A DNA stretch of 64,000 bases from CAVSWT01 sp963775245 (lineage in GTDB: Bacteria; Bacteroidota; Ignavibacteria; Ignavibacteriales; Ignavibacteriaceae): assembly GCA_963775245.1 (NCBI GenBank), contig CAVZID010000037.1, positions 89,871 to 153,870 on the forward strand, in the 5' to 3' direction. The notes under the pieces were generated by a model, which saw only the letters and a list, made by a program, of their open reading frames with translations, had not been told where the DNA came from and made no database searches. Positions 17,794 through 26,318 of this stretch are shown one piece after another. Positions within the stretch are counted from its first letter, which is position 1. Every line of letters begins with the position of its first letter. The position numbers were made by a program, and so were the translations under genes.

Positions 17794-18225
17794 GTGACTG
17801 AATCAGGAAATAACTCGTTAAATACTAATCTTAATCCTTTGCTTGTAAAGGAAAAGTTTAAATATTCTTTTGAAAATTCAACCGGCATTTTATACAAAGA
17901 CTATTTTGGATTAATCTCACTTGAAGAGATTTATGCTTCATGGGACTATGCCATTATTAATAAAATAATTCCGAATGAAACCGTTGGATTTATCCTGGAT
18001 TACCGTAAAGCAACTTTTGATTTTGAAATAAAATTATATAGTAAAATTGCTGATTACTATCAAAATCATGTTGAAATATTCCAGGGAAGAAAAATCGGTA
18101 TCATAAGTGAAAACCCAAGAGACGTTGCAGTGCTAATGCTATTCAAATCAAAAGATAATGGTTATACAACAAAGCCTTTCTTTTCATTTGAAGCAGCAGA
18201 AGAATGGATATTATCGAATATTTAA
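17794..18225 (+). CDS. Hypothetical protein, STAS/SpoIIAA-like in outline
   Basis: A 143-residue soluble protein starting at GTG; the overlapping ATG a few bases earlier runs into a stop after three codons. AAGGA lies ten bases before the GTG. The order of strands and helices (GILYKDYFGLISLEEIYASWDYAI, then GFILDYRKATFD, then GRKIGIISENPRDVAVLMLFKS, then FFSFEAAEEWILSNI) resembles the alpha-beta layout of SpoIIAA-like proteins seen in many Bacteroidota, where no function is set. No catalytic motif is evident. Confidence 0.6.
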   Translation: MTESGNNSLNTNLNPLLVKEKFKYSFENSTGILYKDYFGLISLEEIYASWDYAIINKIIPNETVGFILDYRKATFDFEIKLYSKIADYYQNHVEIFQGRKIGIISENPRDVAVLMLFKSKDNGYTTKPFFSFEAAEEWILSNI

Positions 18226-18347
18226 ATTTATCCATTTCATTTTAATTTGCGATATTAATATTTTCTTTATCTCCTCATCCGACTACTATAAACAATTTCA
18301 ACACTTTTACGATAATTAAGTAGCGTAATTATTATATAGAAAGATTA

Positions 18348-18434
18348 ATTGGGTGTAAGTTCAATTATTTAAAATTGTGTTCTTGTTTCGCTGCAATTAA
18401 AAGGAGTCGTTTTAATTTTTTGCTTACACCCAAT
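18348..18434. other. Structured element: 12-bp outer stem enclosing two hairpins
   Basis: ATTGGGTGTAAG (18348-18359) pairs perfectly with CTTACACCCAAT (18423-18434). Inside are two further hairpins: CAATT/AATTG (18362-18377) and AATTAAAA/TTTTAATT (18395-18417) with loop GGAGTCG. The 87-base unit can therefore fold as a three-way junction. It lies midway between two genes with no reading frame of its own. It could be a small RNA, a 5' leader element of the receiver gene 85 bases downstream, or a short palindromic mobile element. Confidence 0.55.
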
Positions 18435-18519
18435 ATTAAATATCTTAATAATGATTTGGAAAATTAGACGGCATATATGAATAACTTTTATTATTAATTA
18501 TTAAATTTTTGCAAAAGAA

Positions 18520-18915
18520 ATGTTGAAAGAAGCATCTATATTATTAATTGAAGAAGAAAAAGACACATCTCCTTTCTATAAAAAAATTTTAGCCAGGCTT
18601 AATATTGATAATATTACAGTAATAAATAATCTTTTTGATGTTCATCCCACAACTACGCAGCTAAATCCTAACCTAATTATTATTGATGTTGTTGGAAAAG
18701 ATGAATCAAGGGCAATAAAAATTCTTGAAAATCTGGAAGAATTTGAAAATAAGATTCCATTTATAGTTATAAGCACTTCTCTTAATTTAGAAATTAATAG
18801 AAAGTTAAGAACAAATTCAAAAGCAGACTCTTTTGTTAAGCCGCTAGATGTTATTCAATTTGCCGGCAGCATTTATAAATTATTAGCAGAGCAAGTTACA
18901 GCTAGTTCTTTATAA
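18520..18915 (+). CDS. Stand-alone receiver-like protein (copy 1)
   Basis: A 131-residue CheY-like protein. Asp56 in NLIIIDVVGK is the expected phosphorylation site, Ser84 in FIVISTS and Lys107 in SFVKPLD are the conserved switch and salt-bridge residues. The acidic pair that binds magnesium reads Glu-Glu (LLIEEEKD) instead of Asp-Asp, so phosphorylation may be altered. No output domain and no adjacent kinase. It is a paralogue of the next gene. Confidence 0.72.
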   Translation: MLKEASILLIEEEKDTSPFYKKILARLNIDNITVINNLFDVHPTTTQLNPNLIIIDVVGKDESRAIKILENLEEFENKIPFIVISTSLNLEINRKLRTNSKADSFVKPLDVIQFAGSIYKLLAEQVTASSL

Positions 18916-19010
18916 ATTATTATTGAGGTTGATGCAATACATCACTTAATAATTTCTAAATAATTTACACATTAAAAAAGCATTTTGTTTTATATTTTTT
19001 ATTGACTGCG

Positions 19011-19457
19011 ATGATAAAGCCATTTGTATTGATAATTGAAGCGGAAAGAATTACTTCACAGTATTATAAAAACATTTTCGCAAAAATCAATATTGAAAAT
19101 GTTGCTCATATAAATAACACGTTTGAAATTATACCAACTTTGAAAAGGTTCGAACCGGATTTTATTGTGATTGATGTAGCACTATTAGATGAAGAGATTT
19201 CGATAAATATACTTAATGAATTATATGAATATAAACCTGAATTACCGATTGCTGTAATTAGTTCTATTTTTATTCCTGAGCTAATAAAAAAACTTAAGTC
19301 ATTCATTAATTCAGAATTTTTCCTTAAACCGATAAACCCGGATAAATTTATAAACTCTGTAATTGAAATAGCTCCTGATTTAACGTCAAACAAAAATAAT
19401 TATTTCCTAAACACATTTAGTAAGTCAATCGAGTCTAATCTTATTTACAAGCCTTAA
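19011..19457 (+). CDS. Stand-alone receiver-like protein (copy 2)
   Basis: A 148-residue receiver-like protein when read from the ATG; a TTG nine bases earlier adds three residues. Asp55 (FIVIDVALLD), Ser84 (AVISS) and Lys106 (FFLKPIN) match receiver landmarks. The metal-binding acidic positions are Glu (LIIEAER). It shares the same outline as the gene upstream (YYKNIFAKINIENV against FYKKILARLNIDNI), so the pair arose by tandem duplication and then diverged. The C-terminal extension after residue 118 has no visible motif. Confidence 0.7.
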   Translation: MIKPFVLIIEAERITSQYYKNIFAKINIENVAHINNTFEIIPTLKRFEPDFIVIDVALLDEEISINILNELYEYKPELPIAVISSIFIPELIKKLKSFINSEFFLKPINPDKFINSVIEIAPDLTSNKNNYFLNTFSKSIESNLIYKP

Positions 19458-19723
19458 TTTTTGAATTACGGATTTTCTACATTTAAATTTTAAAAATTAG
19501 CTTTAGTTAAAAAAAGTATGGGATTCCCTCATTTCTAAAATTAAACACACCCTTTCTTTGTAATTCTGTACAACCGGAGATATTGTAATAATTATCATTG
19601 CACATGTATTCATATTAGTTTAATTTGCCATTGAAAAATTTATAACTTATGCAGGGCAATTGTAATTAGGGCGAGTCATCTAAATATATCTTTCCCGGGA
19701 AATATTTAATTCCAAATTCTAAG

Positions 19724-19783
19724 CGTAGTCATGTAAGTGACTTTACGAAGTTGTGATTAAATCAACTTTTATCGTGACGATAA
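19724..19783. other. Cluster of palindromes in a 616-bp gene-free region
   Basis: Between 19458 and 20073 I see no gene. It contains a bulged hairpin (CGTA-GTCA / TGAC-TT-TACG, 19724-19747) and a perfect palindrome TTATCGTGACGATAA (19769-19783), both compatible with regulator sites or RNA structure for the downstream exported-protein gene. Confidence 0.4.
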
Positions 19784-20073
19784 TTAATTTAATTTCGTCA
19801 TAGCCGCACAGGGTTACTCTTTTTTTTGCACACCTTAAACTTACATCCAGGCTTTTATACAGCCTGAGTACAAGTAATAAATTCCATTTCTAAATTATAC
19901 ACTATCATAAATTAATTCTTCCGTTTAATAACAATGGAAGAATTGATTGTTAATATTTTTAAGTATTAATGTACTGCCTATCTATAAAACTATGCAATTA
20001 ATTATTACAGAAGATTATTTCTAACTGTAATCTATAATCAAATAACATATCAATATCTTAAGGGAGGCTCAAT

Positions 20074-20607
20074 ATGAGAATCGTAACAATTATTCTACTC
20101 GTCATTGCATTTTTTGCCCCTGTGTTTGCCCAGCAAAATATGGAAGGAACAGCAGTTAACCAGGGTAAAATTTTTACTACGGATAACCAAATTTTGGACG
20201 GCCAGTACATAGTTTTTTCAAAAGACTCGTTGGAATACTATAAAGAAAATTCAGAAGTAAGAAATGTGCTTCATTTAGGGCAGGTTAATGAAGTGCAGCA
20301 GTATAACGGCAATTATGGGACTGCCGGAATGTGGCTCGGAGGTGCAGTAGGCATCACTCTTGGTGTTGTAGTTGCCCTTGGTACAAAAGAAACAAAAAGT
20401 ACCGGCTACATTGAAGAAACAACAATTCAAACCTGGCCTATCTATGTATTTACTATCTTGGGAACATTAGGCGGTTATTTTATTGGAGCCTCTATTGATA
20501 GCTGGGATACTGTATATAGCAAAGATTCATCTTCGCTATTAAAACATATTAATTTGGGAACTACCGCTAGAGGCGGAGTAGCAGTTTCATATCACTTGAA
20601 TTTTTAG
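20074..20607 (+). CDS. Exported membrane-associated hypothetical protein
   Basis: A 177-residue protein with a clear signal peptide (MRIVTIILLVIAFFAPVFAQ) and a good ribosome binding site (AAGGGAGG). Two glycine-rich hydrophobic stretches, GMWLGGAVGITLGVVVALG and YVFTILGTLGGYFIGASID, resemble glycine-zipper membrane helices. The N-terminal part (GKIFTTDNQILDGQYIVFSKDSLEYY) looks like a small beta domain of the kind found in Bacteroidota envelope proteins. No enzyme motif. It precedes a lipoprotein gene on the same strand by about 80 bases. Confidence 0.65.
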   Translation: MRIVTIILLVIAFFAPVFAQQNMEGTAVNQGKIFTTDNQILDGQYIVFSKDSLEYYKENSEVRNVLHLGQVNEVQQYNGNYGTAGMWLGGAVGITLGVVVALGTKETKSTGYIEETTIQTWPIYVFTILGTLGGYFIGASIDSWDTVYSKDSSSLLKHINLGTTARGGVAVSYHLNF

Positions 20608-20689
20608 TATTTAAACACATTGGGTAATTCTAAAATTTGATTTGTATATAAAAGGCGAAGGATTACTCATTATTGTTAAGGAGAGAAAT

Positions 20690-21169
20690 ATGATCAGCTT
20701 AAAACATTTATTTAGGTTCATTATTTTAGTTTTGTTTTCAGTTTTTTTAGTTAGCTGTTCATCAAGCCAGGGCCCGTTATTTAAAAAAATTTCAAATATT
20801 CCCGAACATCAAAGCGCAATTTATTTCTTTCGTTCAAATGACAAAGTAAATTCAGAATTCCTAATGACATGTAATAATAAAGAAGTCTGTATACTGGAGA
20901 ACAACGGGTATTTTCCCTACCTGGTTAATGAAGGAAAAGTAGTTATCAAATCTTTTATTCAATTTAAATTATTTGCTACCGGCCTTCTTGATTTAGCAAT
21001 GGCAGATTCTACACAATTAGTCTTTAAAGCTAATGCAGGGAAATCCTATTATGTGGAATGTGCAGCAAAAGGATCAAATAAAAACGAATTAAAAATTAGC
21101 CTGGTACCTGAAAATTATGGAAGCATAAAAATAAAAGATTGTCCATTGCTCGAATCCGGGCTTGATTAA
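20690..21169 (+). CDS. Lipoprotein with DUF2846-like domain
   Basis: Start chosen at the ATG with GGAGAGAAAT before it; an upstream frame extension lacks a ribosome site. The 159-residue product has a lipoprotein signal (ISLKHLFRFIILVLFSVFLVSC) with lipobox LVSC. The domain after it (SAIYFFRSNDKVNSEFLMTC, then GYFPYLVNEGKVVIKS, then FKANAGKSYYVECAAKG) follows the pattern of DUF2846 lipoproteins, which have no proven role. Probably anchored in the outer membrane. Confidence 0.7.
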   Translation: MISLKHLFRFIILVLFSVFLVSCSSSQGPLFKKISNIPEHQSAIYFFRSNDKVNSEFLMTCNNKEVCILENNGYFPYLVNEGKVVIKSFIQFKLFATGLLDLAMADSTQLVFKANAGKSYYVECAAKGSNKNELKISLVPENYGSIKIKDCPLLESGLD

Positions 21170-21251
21170 AAATGCTTTGTTTCTGTAGGGAACGCAGATC
21201 TGCATCCCCTTCACAAACTCAAATAAAATTTTAAAAATAAAAACGTAGTTG

Positions 21252-21279
21252 TAGAGACGCATCGTTGTGCGTCTCTACG
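21252..21279. repeat. GTAGAGACGCA palindromic repeat
   Basis: GTAGAGACGCA (21252-21262) and TGCGTCTCTAC (21269-21279) form a perfect 11-bp stem. The same GTAGAGACGC motif recurs at 24721-24836, so this is a dispersed palindromic repeat and not a terminator; no T-run follows. Confidence 0.75.
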
Positions 21280-21421
21280 TAGTTTAAATGTATATTAGAA
21301 ATGAAAATGTAGTTAAATTTTTGTTGTCCCTAAATTTTTAAAATCACTAAAAAATTTTTTCAATTTTAAATCAAAAGTTAGTATAATAGCCATGTTTATA
21401 TTCTAAAAAATACTAACTGAT

Positions 21422-22051
21422 ATGCGAGTCTTAAATAATCTTTTTGATCAAAATAAAAAATGGGCAGATAAAGTAAAGGAATCCGATCCCGATTTTTTCT
21501 TAAATCTCTCCAAACAGCAATCACCCCAATATTTATGGATAGGCTGTTCCGACAGCCGTGTTCCTGCAAACCAAATTATTGATTTACCTCCAGGTGAAGT
21601 TTTTGTTCATAGAAATATCGCCAATGTTGTTGTCCATACCGACTTAAATTGCCTATCTGTAATTCAATACGCTGTTGAAGTATTAAAAGTAAAGCACATC
21701 ATAGTGTGCGGCCATTACGGCTGCGGCGGCATTCAAGCTTCTATGGAAAATAAAGGCCATGGTTTAATAGATAACTGGCTGCAAAATATTAAAGATGTTT
21801 ATCGTTATCATCAAACCCAAATTGATGCCCTCCCAAATAAAAAAGATAAATTAAACTTGCTTTGTGAGTTCAATGTTGTTGAACAAGTTGCAAATGTTTG
21901 CCACACCACAGTAGTACAAAAAGCCTGGCAAGCCAAACAGGAATTAACAGTTCACGGCTGGATATACAAAATTGAAGACGGAATACTTAAAGATTTAGGA
22001 GTCTGTATAACCGGGGTTGATGAAATGAATCAAATGCAGAAAATCAAATAA
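21422..22051 (+). CDS. can: Beta-class carbonic anhydrase
   Basis: Interconverts carbon dioxide and bicarbonate in the cytoplasm. The 209 residues carry the zinc ligands Cys42, His98 and Cys101 (GCSDSR and CGHYGCGG) and the catalytic Asp44-Arg46 pair. GEVFVHRNIANVV and the C-terminal VHGWIYKIEDGILKDLG are standard for the Can/CynT group. Length is typical of E. coli Can. It stands alone, 13 bases from the stop of a convergent DinB gene. Confidence 0.94.
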   Translation: MRVLNNLFDQNKKWADKVKESDPDFFLNLSKQQSPQYLWIGCSDSRVPANQIIDLPPGEVFVHRNIANVVVHTDLNCLSVIQYAVEVLKVKHIIVCGHYGCGGIQASMENKGHGLIDNWLQNIKDVYRYHQTQIDALPNKKDKLNLLCEFNVVEQVANVCHTTVVQKAWQAKQELTVHGWIYKIEDGILKDLGVCITGVDEMNQMQKIK

Positions 22052-22063
22052 TTTGAAAGCAAA

Positions 22064-22567
22064 TTATAACATCTTTTCCTTCGCTTGTTTAACCCATCCT
22101 GGTGCGTCATCAATTTTTTGACGAAGTATTAAATTCAATTGTGCAGTATGATGCTGAACATGCCTCATATTATAAAAAAGCAGTTCTACAAAATTTAGGT
22201 TTATTGAACCATATACAAACCGCTCTTTAGATTTTTCTTCATCTAAAGATTTTATTATTTCCTTACATTTCTTTTTGCCATATTTTAAATATTTAAGCAT
22301 CTCATCTTTTGTATAAACTCTTTCAGGCAAAATTCCATCCGGGTCAAGTTCTGTTAAAGTAAGTGGTGATGGCGGAACAAATTTGTCTCCGGTTGCGGTT
22401 AAATAAAAATCCAGCCAGAACAAAGTGTGATAAACCAAATACCAAAATTCTGTCTGATGCGACCGATCACCCCAAAGATTGTCGGGACAAAGTCTCACTG
22501 CGTTTTCAAGCATATCGATTGCTGCACCAAATTGGCTCCAGATTATTTCTTTTAATCTATTATCCAT
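22064..22567 (-). CDS. DinB-family protein
   Basis: A 167-residue four-helix-bundle protein of the DinB/YfiT group. The metal-binding His positions are recognisable in FWYLVYHTLFWLDFYL and MRHVQHHTAQLN. Family members are metal-dependent, and some use bacillithiol or similar thiols; for most the substrate is unknown. It converges with can and has no clear partner. Several other DinB-type genes occur in this window (35.4 and 46.4 kb). Confidence 0.8.
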   Translation of the reverse strand: MDNRLKEIIWSQFGAAIDMLENAVRLCPDNLWGDRSHQTEFWYLVYHTLFWLDFYLTATGDKFVPPSPLTLTELDPDGILPERVYTKDEMLKYLKYGKKKCKEIIKSLDEEKSKERFVYGSINLNFVELLFYNMRHVQHHTAQLNLILRQKIDDAPGWVKQAKEKML

Positions 22568-22647
22568 AACGTTACTTTATTAAATTAAAATACTTGTTAA
22601 CAATACTTGATTAAAATGTTAATGATTTTTTTCGTTTTATATAAAAC

Positions 22648-22956
22648 TTATTTACTCTTCTTATTAGATGCTTTTGAACTGCCGCCAAGTATTATGCTCA
22701 ATCCAAATAAATAACCGAAGTTATACCAGCCGCCATTGTTGTAAACAGCATATATTGCAACATTGTCACTGAAAAGTGAAATTATAAAACTGACAGGCGC
22801 AATTAATCCATGCCATAACCCATACCAAAAACCAACCGGTTCAATATCTTTTGAATATTGAATTGGGATAGCATCAGCGCAGCCGCTTAAAAGTGTAACT
22901 GAGAAAATAACAATAAGAATTTTTATTAAAGCTGAATTGTGTAAAATGTTTTTCAT
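22648..22956 (-). CDS. Small lipoprotein with two hydrophobic segments
   Basis: A 102-residue protein with a lipoprotein signal (LIKILIVIFSVTLLSGC, lipobox LSGC). After the Cys come FWYGLWHGLIAPVSFIISLFSD and GWYNFGYLFGLSIILGG, both hydrophobic enough to lie in a membrane, and a short Lys/Ser tail. The WYGLWHG...P.S.I.S pattern occurs in short uncharacterised proteins of many bacteria. Function unknown. Confidence 0.68.
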   Translation of the reverse strand: MKNILHNSALIKILIVIFSVTLLSGCADAIPIQYSKDIEPVGFWYGLWHGLIAPVSFIISLFSDNVAIYAVYNNGGWYNFGYLFGLSIILGGSSKASNKKSK

Positions 22957-23041
22957 AACCCCCTCACATTAATTTTTAAATTGATACAAATAATATAATT
23001 AGTTTTATAACTGATTTCTATTAGTGAAATTTAAATTCAAT

Positions 23042-23120
23042 AAAACACAGATAGCACCGATGTGACTGATTACCGCAGATCAGAGAAAATCCGTCTAATC
23101 CGTAAAATCCGTGGTCTATT
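23042..23120. repeat. Dispersed ATCCGT-rich repeat
   Basis: A stretch reading AACACAGATAGCACCGATG ... then three close copies of AATCCGT (AAAATCCGTCTAATCCGTAAAATCCGTGG). It has no reading frame and its base use differs from the AT-rich surroundings. Similar ATCCGT repeats are scattered in many Bacteroidota genomes. Confidence 0.55.
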
Positions 23121-23123
23121 GTT

Positions 23124-23747
23124 TTATTTCTTAAATAAGAAAGTAATTAATCTTGGCGTTTTATTTTCATCATCTTCATGCCACCATTCTTTCAACTTCA
23201 ATAGTTTAAAATTATTTGAATCCGCAGAATTAATAAAATCAGAAATGTTATGAATGAATGCATTAATATGAGTTGTCTCTCCTTCCCTTTCAAATCGAGC
23301 TTTCTTTCCTTGATATTGCCTGAAAGGATGTAATTCACTTATATAAAATTTCCCGCCATTAACCAATTTTTTTGATGCTTCGGTAAAGATGAAATTTAAA
23401 TATTCGATATGTTCTAAAATCAAATTGCAGGCAACTAAATCCACTAATGGAATTTCATCCGGCCATTTCTTTGTAATATCAGAAAAGATGAATGTTACAT
23501 TGTTCGCTTGTATTTTTTCCCTCGCTTTGTTAATCATTCCTTCGGAAAAATCTAACGCAATAACGCTTTCAGAAATTTGCGAAAATAAATTGGTATTTTT
23601 TCCCGTCCCGCATCCAATTTCTAAAATTGATTTAAATTTTAAATCGCCAAGATTTTTTTTCGTTACAATTTTATCAAGATCGCGGGTAAGATTTTCATCT
23701 TCATCGTAAGTATCAGACCAATTATTATATGCTCTTTGAATATTCAT
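23124..23747 (-). CDS. Class I SAM-dependent methyltransferase
   Basis: A 207-residue methyltransferase. Motif I is ILEIGCGTGKNTNLFSQ (about residues 40-56), followed by VIALDFSEGMINKAREKI (motif II, acidic residue binding the ribose) and VDLVACNLILEHIEYLNFIFTEA (post-motif). The layout, with KLVNGGKFYISELHPFRQYQGKKARFERE, matches the UbiE/BioC-like group; the substrate cannot be read. It lies 24 bases downstream of another methyltransferase gene on the same strand, so the two may be co-transcribed. Confidence 0.82.
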   Translation of the reverse strand: MNIQRAYNNWSDTYDEDENLTRDLDKIVTKKNLGDLKFKSILEIGCGTGKNTNLFSQISESVIALDFSEGMINKAREKIQANNVTFIFSDITKKWPDEIPLVDLVACNLILEHIEYLNFIFTEASKKLVNGGKFYISELHPFRQYQGKKARFEREGETTHINAFIHNISDFINSADSNNFKLLKLKEWWHEDDENKTPRLITFLFKK

Positions 23748-23771
23748 TTTAATTTTATTCGTTTAAATATA

Positions 23772-24662
23772 TTAGTCAACAGCATGCAACCGCCAGGTAG
23801 CTTGAATTTTTCCGGAACTCCTTATTTTAATTAATTGTTCTGGTGTTGCACTCTCTATTAAATATTTTATTGCACTTAATTTAGAGCGGTCAACTTCTGC
23901 AATTTTATCAGGTTCTAATCCAGCATTAAGAAAAAATTTTTCAGCCGACTCAAAATCTTCAAATTTATTTTCTTCAATATTATGCTGTTCAAAAAATTTC
24001 TTTTGCTCATCATCCATCGTAACTTTGAAATCACTTTTATTTGTCGTGATATAAATATCAGCAGTTATCCAATAACCTCCTCTTTTTTTTAGAACATTCC
24101 GAATATTACTGCAAACCTTCAACTTTTCATCATCGCTTAGATACATTAACAAACCTTCATTAACAATTACTATATCGCCATCCGGGAAGCGATTAACTGT
24201 TTCTTCAAATTGTTTTTCATCAAGAGCATTCAAAGGAAGAATTTCTAGTTTACCCTTAAAATTATTTTTATCATTTTTTAATGCATTAACAAAACTTTGT
24301 TTCTGTGAAATCAAATCAGGCAAGTCAGTGTCGATATAATGACATTCATTCTGCTTAATCATATCCAAACCGCGGAAAGAAAAACCGGATGATAATTCCA
24401 AAATATTTTTAGCAGAAAGTTCCGATAATAATTGGTTAATACTCCAATACCTGTTTTCAAAATGAACTACTCTAGCCCAGAAAGTATAATCTTTATCACT
24501 CAAATCCGGCTCATATTTATCTTGATTTATTAATAACTGTGCTGCTTCTTTTGCAAACGGTATATTTGTCAAGCCTTTCATTAATAATAACGATTTTGCT
24601 GAAGGACTTATTGTATTATAATCACGATTCGTTTTATTTGTTGTTGCCATATTATCTATCAT
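23772..24662 (-). CDS. Leucine carboxyl methyltransferase-like protein
   Basis: A 296-residue SAM-dependent methyltransferase of the PPM/LCMT-like family. NILELSSGFSFRGLDM is the modified motif I, CHYIDTDLPDLISQK motif II, and IVIVNEGLLMYLSDDEKLKVCSNI the family hallmark (EGLLMYL). In bacteria such proteins are often near polyketide genes or of unknown target; no such genes are here. A second Met four residues on could be the true start. Upstream of another methyltransferase by 24 bases. Confidence 0.78.
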   Translation of the reverse strand: MIDNMATTNKTNRDYNTISPSAKSLLLMKGLTNIPFAKEAAQLLINQDKYEPDLSDKDYTFWARVVHFENRYWSINQLLSELSAKNILELSSGFSFRGLDMIKQNECHYIDTDLPDLISQKQSFVNALKNDKNNFKGKLEILPLNALDEKQFEETVNRFPDGDIVIVNEGLLMYLSDDEKLKVCSNIRNVLKKRGGYWITADIYITTNKSDFKVTMDDEQKKFFEQHNIEENKFEDFESAEKFFLNAGLEPDKIAEVDRSKLSAIKYLIESATPEQLIKIRSSGKIQATWRLHAVD

Positions 24663-24720
24663 TTTTACATAATTAATTAGGTTCGATGATTAAGAAATAT
24701 TGGAAAGCTTTCAAAGTAAT

Positions 24721-24836
24721 TGTAGAGACGCCTACCCACAATGTGGGTGAGGCGTCTGAATTGTAATATCAAATTAAATAGTAATAGCTAAATATAGGGT
24801 TTAAAGTTAAAGACGCTTCACCGAAGCGTCTCTACT
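24721..24836. repeat. Composite palindromic repeat with GTAGAGACGC ends
   Basis: The unit begins with GTAGAGACGC and ends with GCGTCTCTAC as inverted ends. Inside are two hairpins: AGACGCCT/AGGCGTCT with an inner CCCAC/GTGGG (24726-24757), and AGACGCTTC-ACC-GAAGCGTCT (24811-24831). It fills the gap before the ilvE stop and may act as a transcript end, but it is clearly related to the repeat at 21252. Confidence 0.7.
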
Positions 24837-24839
24837 TAA

Positions 24840-25925
24840 TTAAACTTCAACACTTTTTTTGTCAATGTGAGTAAGCCAGTTATGTGTATCTTCTGTTTTC
24901 CCGGTTTGGATTGCTGTAATTTCATTAAATAGTTTTAATGCTAACTCTCCGGCTTCACCGTTATTAATAACCATTTCAAAATCTTTATACTGCAACCAGC
25001 CTACAGCAGAAATAATTGCTGCTGTTCCGGTTCCAAAAATTTCCAGCACATTTCCTTTTTTATATTCTTCTACTATTTCATCAACGCTAATTAATCTTTC
25101 AGTCACATTCTCTTCCCAATCTTTTAATATTTGAATAACCGAATCACGGGTTACTCCTCGAAGAATGCTGCCGCTTAATTGCGGTGTAGCAACTTCATTT
25201 TTAAATCTAACAAAAATATTCATTGTGCCGACTTCTTCGATATACTTTTGTTCAATTGCATCCAGCCAAAGCACTTGTGTAAATCCTCGTTTCTTCGCTT
25301 CTTCAGCAGCAAGTAAACTTCCCGCATAATTGCCCGCTGTTTTGCATTCTCCGATTCCTTTGCGAACTGCTCTTACATAATCATCCTGAATTAGAATTTT
25401 GACAGGCTTGAATCCTTCCGGATAATATGCTCCTACAGGAGATAAAAGTATAATCATCTTATAAGTCATTGATGGGCGTACACCAAGAAATGGATCTGAA
25501 GCATACATGAAAGGACGAATATATAAAGATTCACCTTCACGCTCAGGAATCCAATCTCTTTCAACGGAAATTAATTCCGTTAAAGCTTTCATAAAAAATT
25601 CTTCATCAATTTCAGGCATGCATAATCTTTTTGCAGAGTTATTAAATCTTTCTACATTTTTTTCAGGCCTGAAAATAGCGGGTTCACCTTCAGCAGTTTT
25701 AAAGGCTTTTATTCCTTCAAATATTGCCTGTCCGTAATGAATGAACATTGTTGCCGGGTGAATTTGTAAATTTTCAAGCGGTTTAATTCTTGCATTGTGC
25801 CATCCCGTATTGGGAGCGTAATCCATTTCAAAAACATGATCGGTAAAAAGTTTTCCAAACCCCGGGTTTTGAGGGATGGTTATTTTTTCAGTTCTTTTTA
25901 CTTTTTCAACTTTTATTTCTTGCAT
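24840..25925 (-). CDS. ilvE: Branched-chain amino acid aminotransferase
   Basis: A PLP-dependent class IV aminotransferase that swaps amino groups between glutamate and the keto acids of leucine, isoleucine and valine. The 361 residues have the BCAT (eukaryote/Bacillus-like) layout: FGKLFTDHVFEMDY, GQAIFEGIKAFKT, YIRPFMYASDPFLGVRP, the PLP Lys in GECKTAGNYAGSL, and SGSILRGVTRDSV. GTGTAAIISAVG closes the phosphate site. No other ilv gene is near. A strong terminator-like hairpin lies 122 bases before the start, suggesting attenuation. Confidence 0.93.
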   Translation of the reverse strand: MQEIKVEKVKRTEKITIPQNPGFGKLFTDHVFEMDYAPNTGWHNARIKPLENLQIHPATMFIHYGQAIFEGIKAFKTAEGEPAIFRPEKNVERFNNSAKRLCMPEIDEEFFMKALTELISVERDWIPEREGESLYIRPFMYASDPFLGVRPSMTYKMIILLSPVGAYYPEGFKPVKILIQDDYVRAVRKGIGECKTAGNYAGSLLAAEEAKKRGFTQVLWLDAIEQKYIEEVGTMNIFVRFKNEVATPQLSGSILRGVTRDSVIQILKDWEENVTERLISVDEIVEEYKKGNVLEIFGTGTAAIISAVGWLQYKDFEMVINNGEAGELALKLFNEITAIQTGKTEDTHNWLTHIDKKSVEV

Positions 25926-26046
25926 TGCGAACCTCTTAAAGTTTTCAATTTTTAATAATGCTATTTACACAATTTATAACTAAAAATAAAAGTAAATTAT
26001 TATTATTAAATATTCTATAGCAGTGTAAAAATAAATAATAAAAAAA

Positions 26047-26074
26047 GAAGCCCGGGGGAGGGTTCCCGGGCTTC
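26047..26074 (-). terminator. Strong intrinsic terminator upstream of ilvE
   Basis: GAAGCCCGGG (26047-26056) and CCCGGGCTTC (26065-26074) form a perfect 10-bp GC-rich stem with an 8-base loop. On the minus strand it is followed at once by TTTTTTT. No gene ends just before it on that strand, so it stands in the ilvE leader or ends a small transcript. A TGATTCA/TGAATCA inverted repeat just upstream could compete with it. Confidence 0.75.
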
Positions 26075-26318
26075 AAGTGATTCACTAAAAGTGGTATTAA
26101 ATTAATGAATCAGGCAACAAAAATGTAATACTATACTTACTAAAAAACAATTTAAATTTTTTACATTTGATCTATATCAAAATTTAAATTAGAAAGACTT
26201 AACGGTTCTTTCATTTAAAACAAAAATAATCGTATATGTAAATCGTTAAAACCTTGTAAGTTTAAAGTTAGATAAAAAACATACGGTTCTTTGACATAAT
26301 GAAAAAAAATATTTCCTT

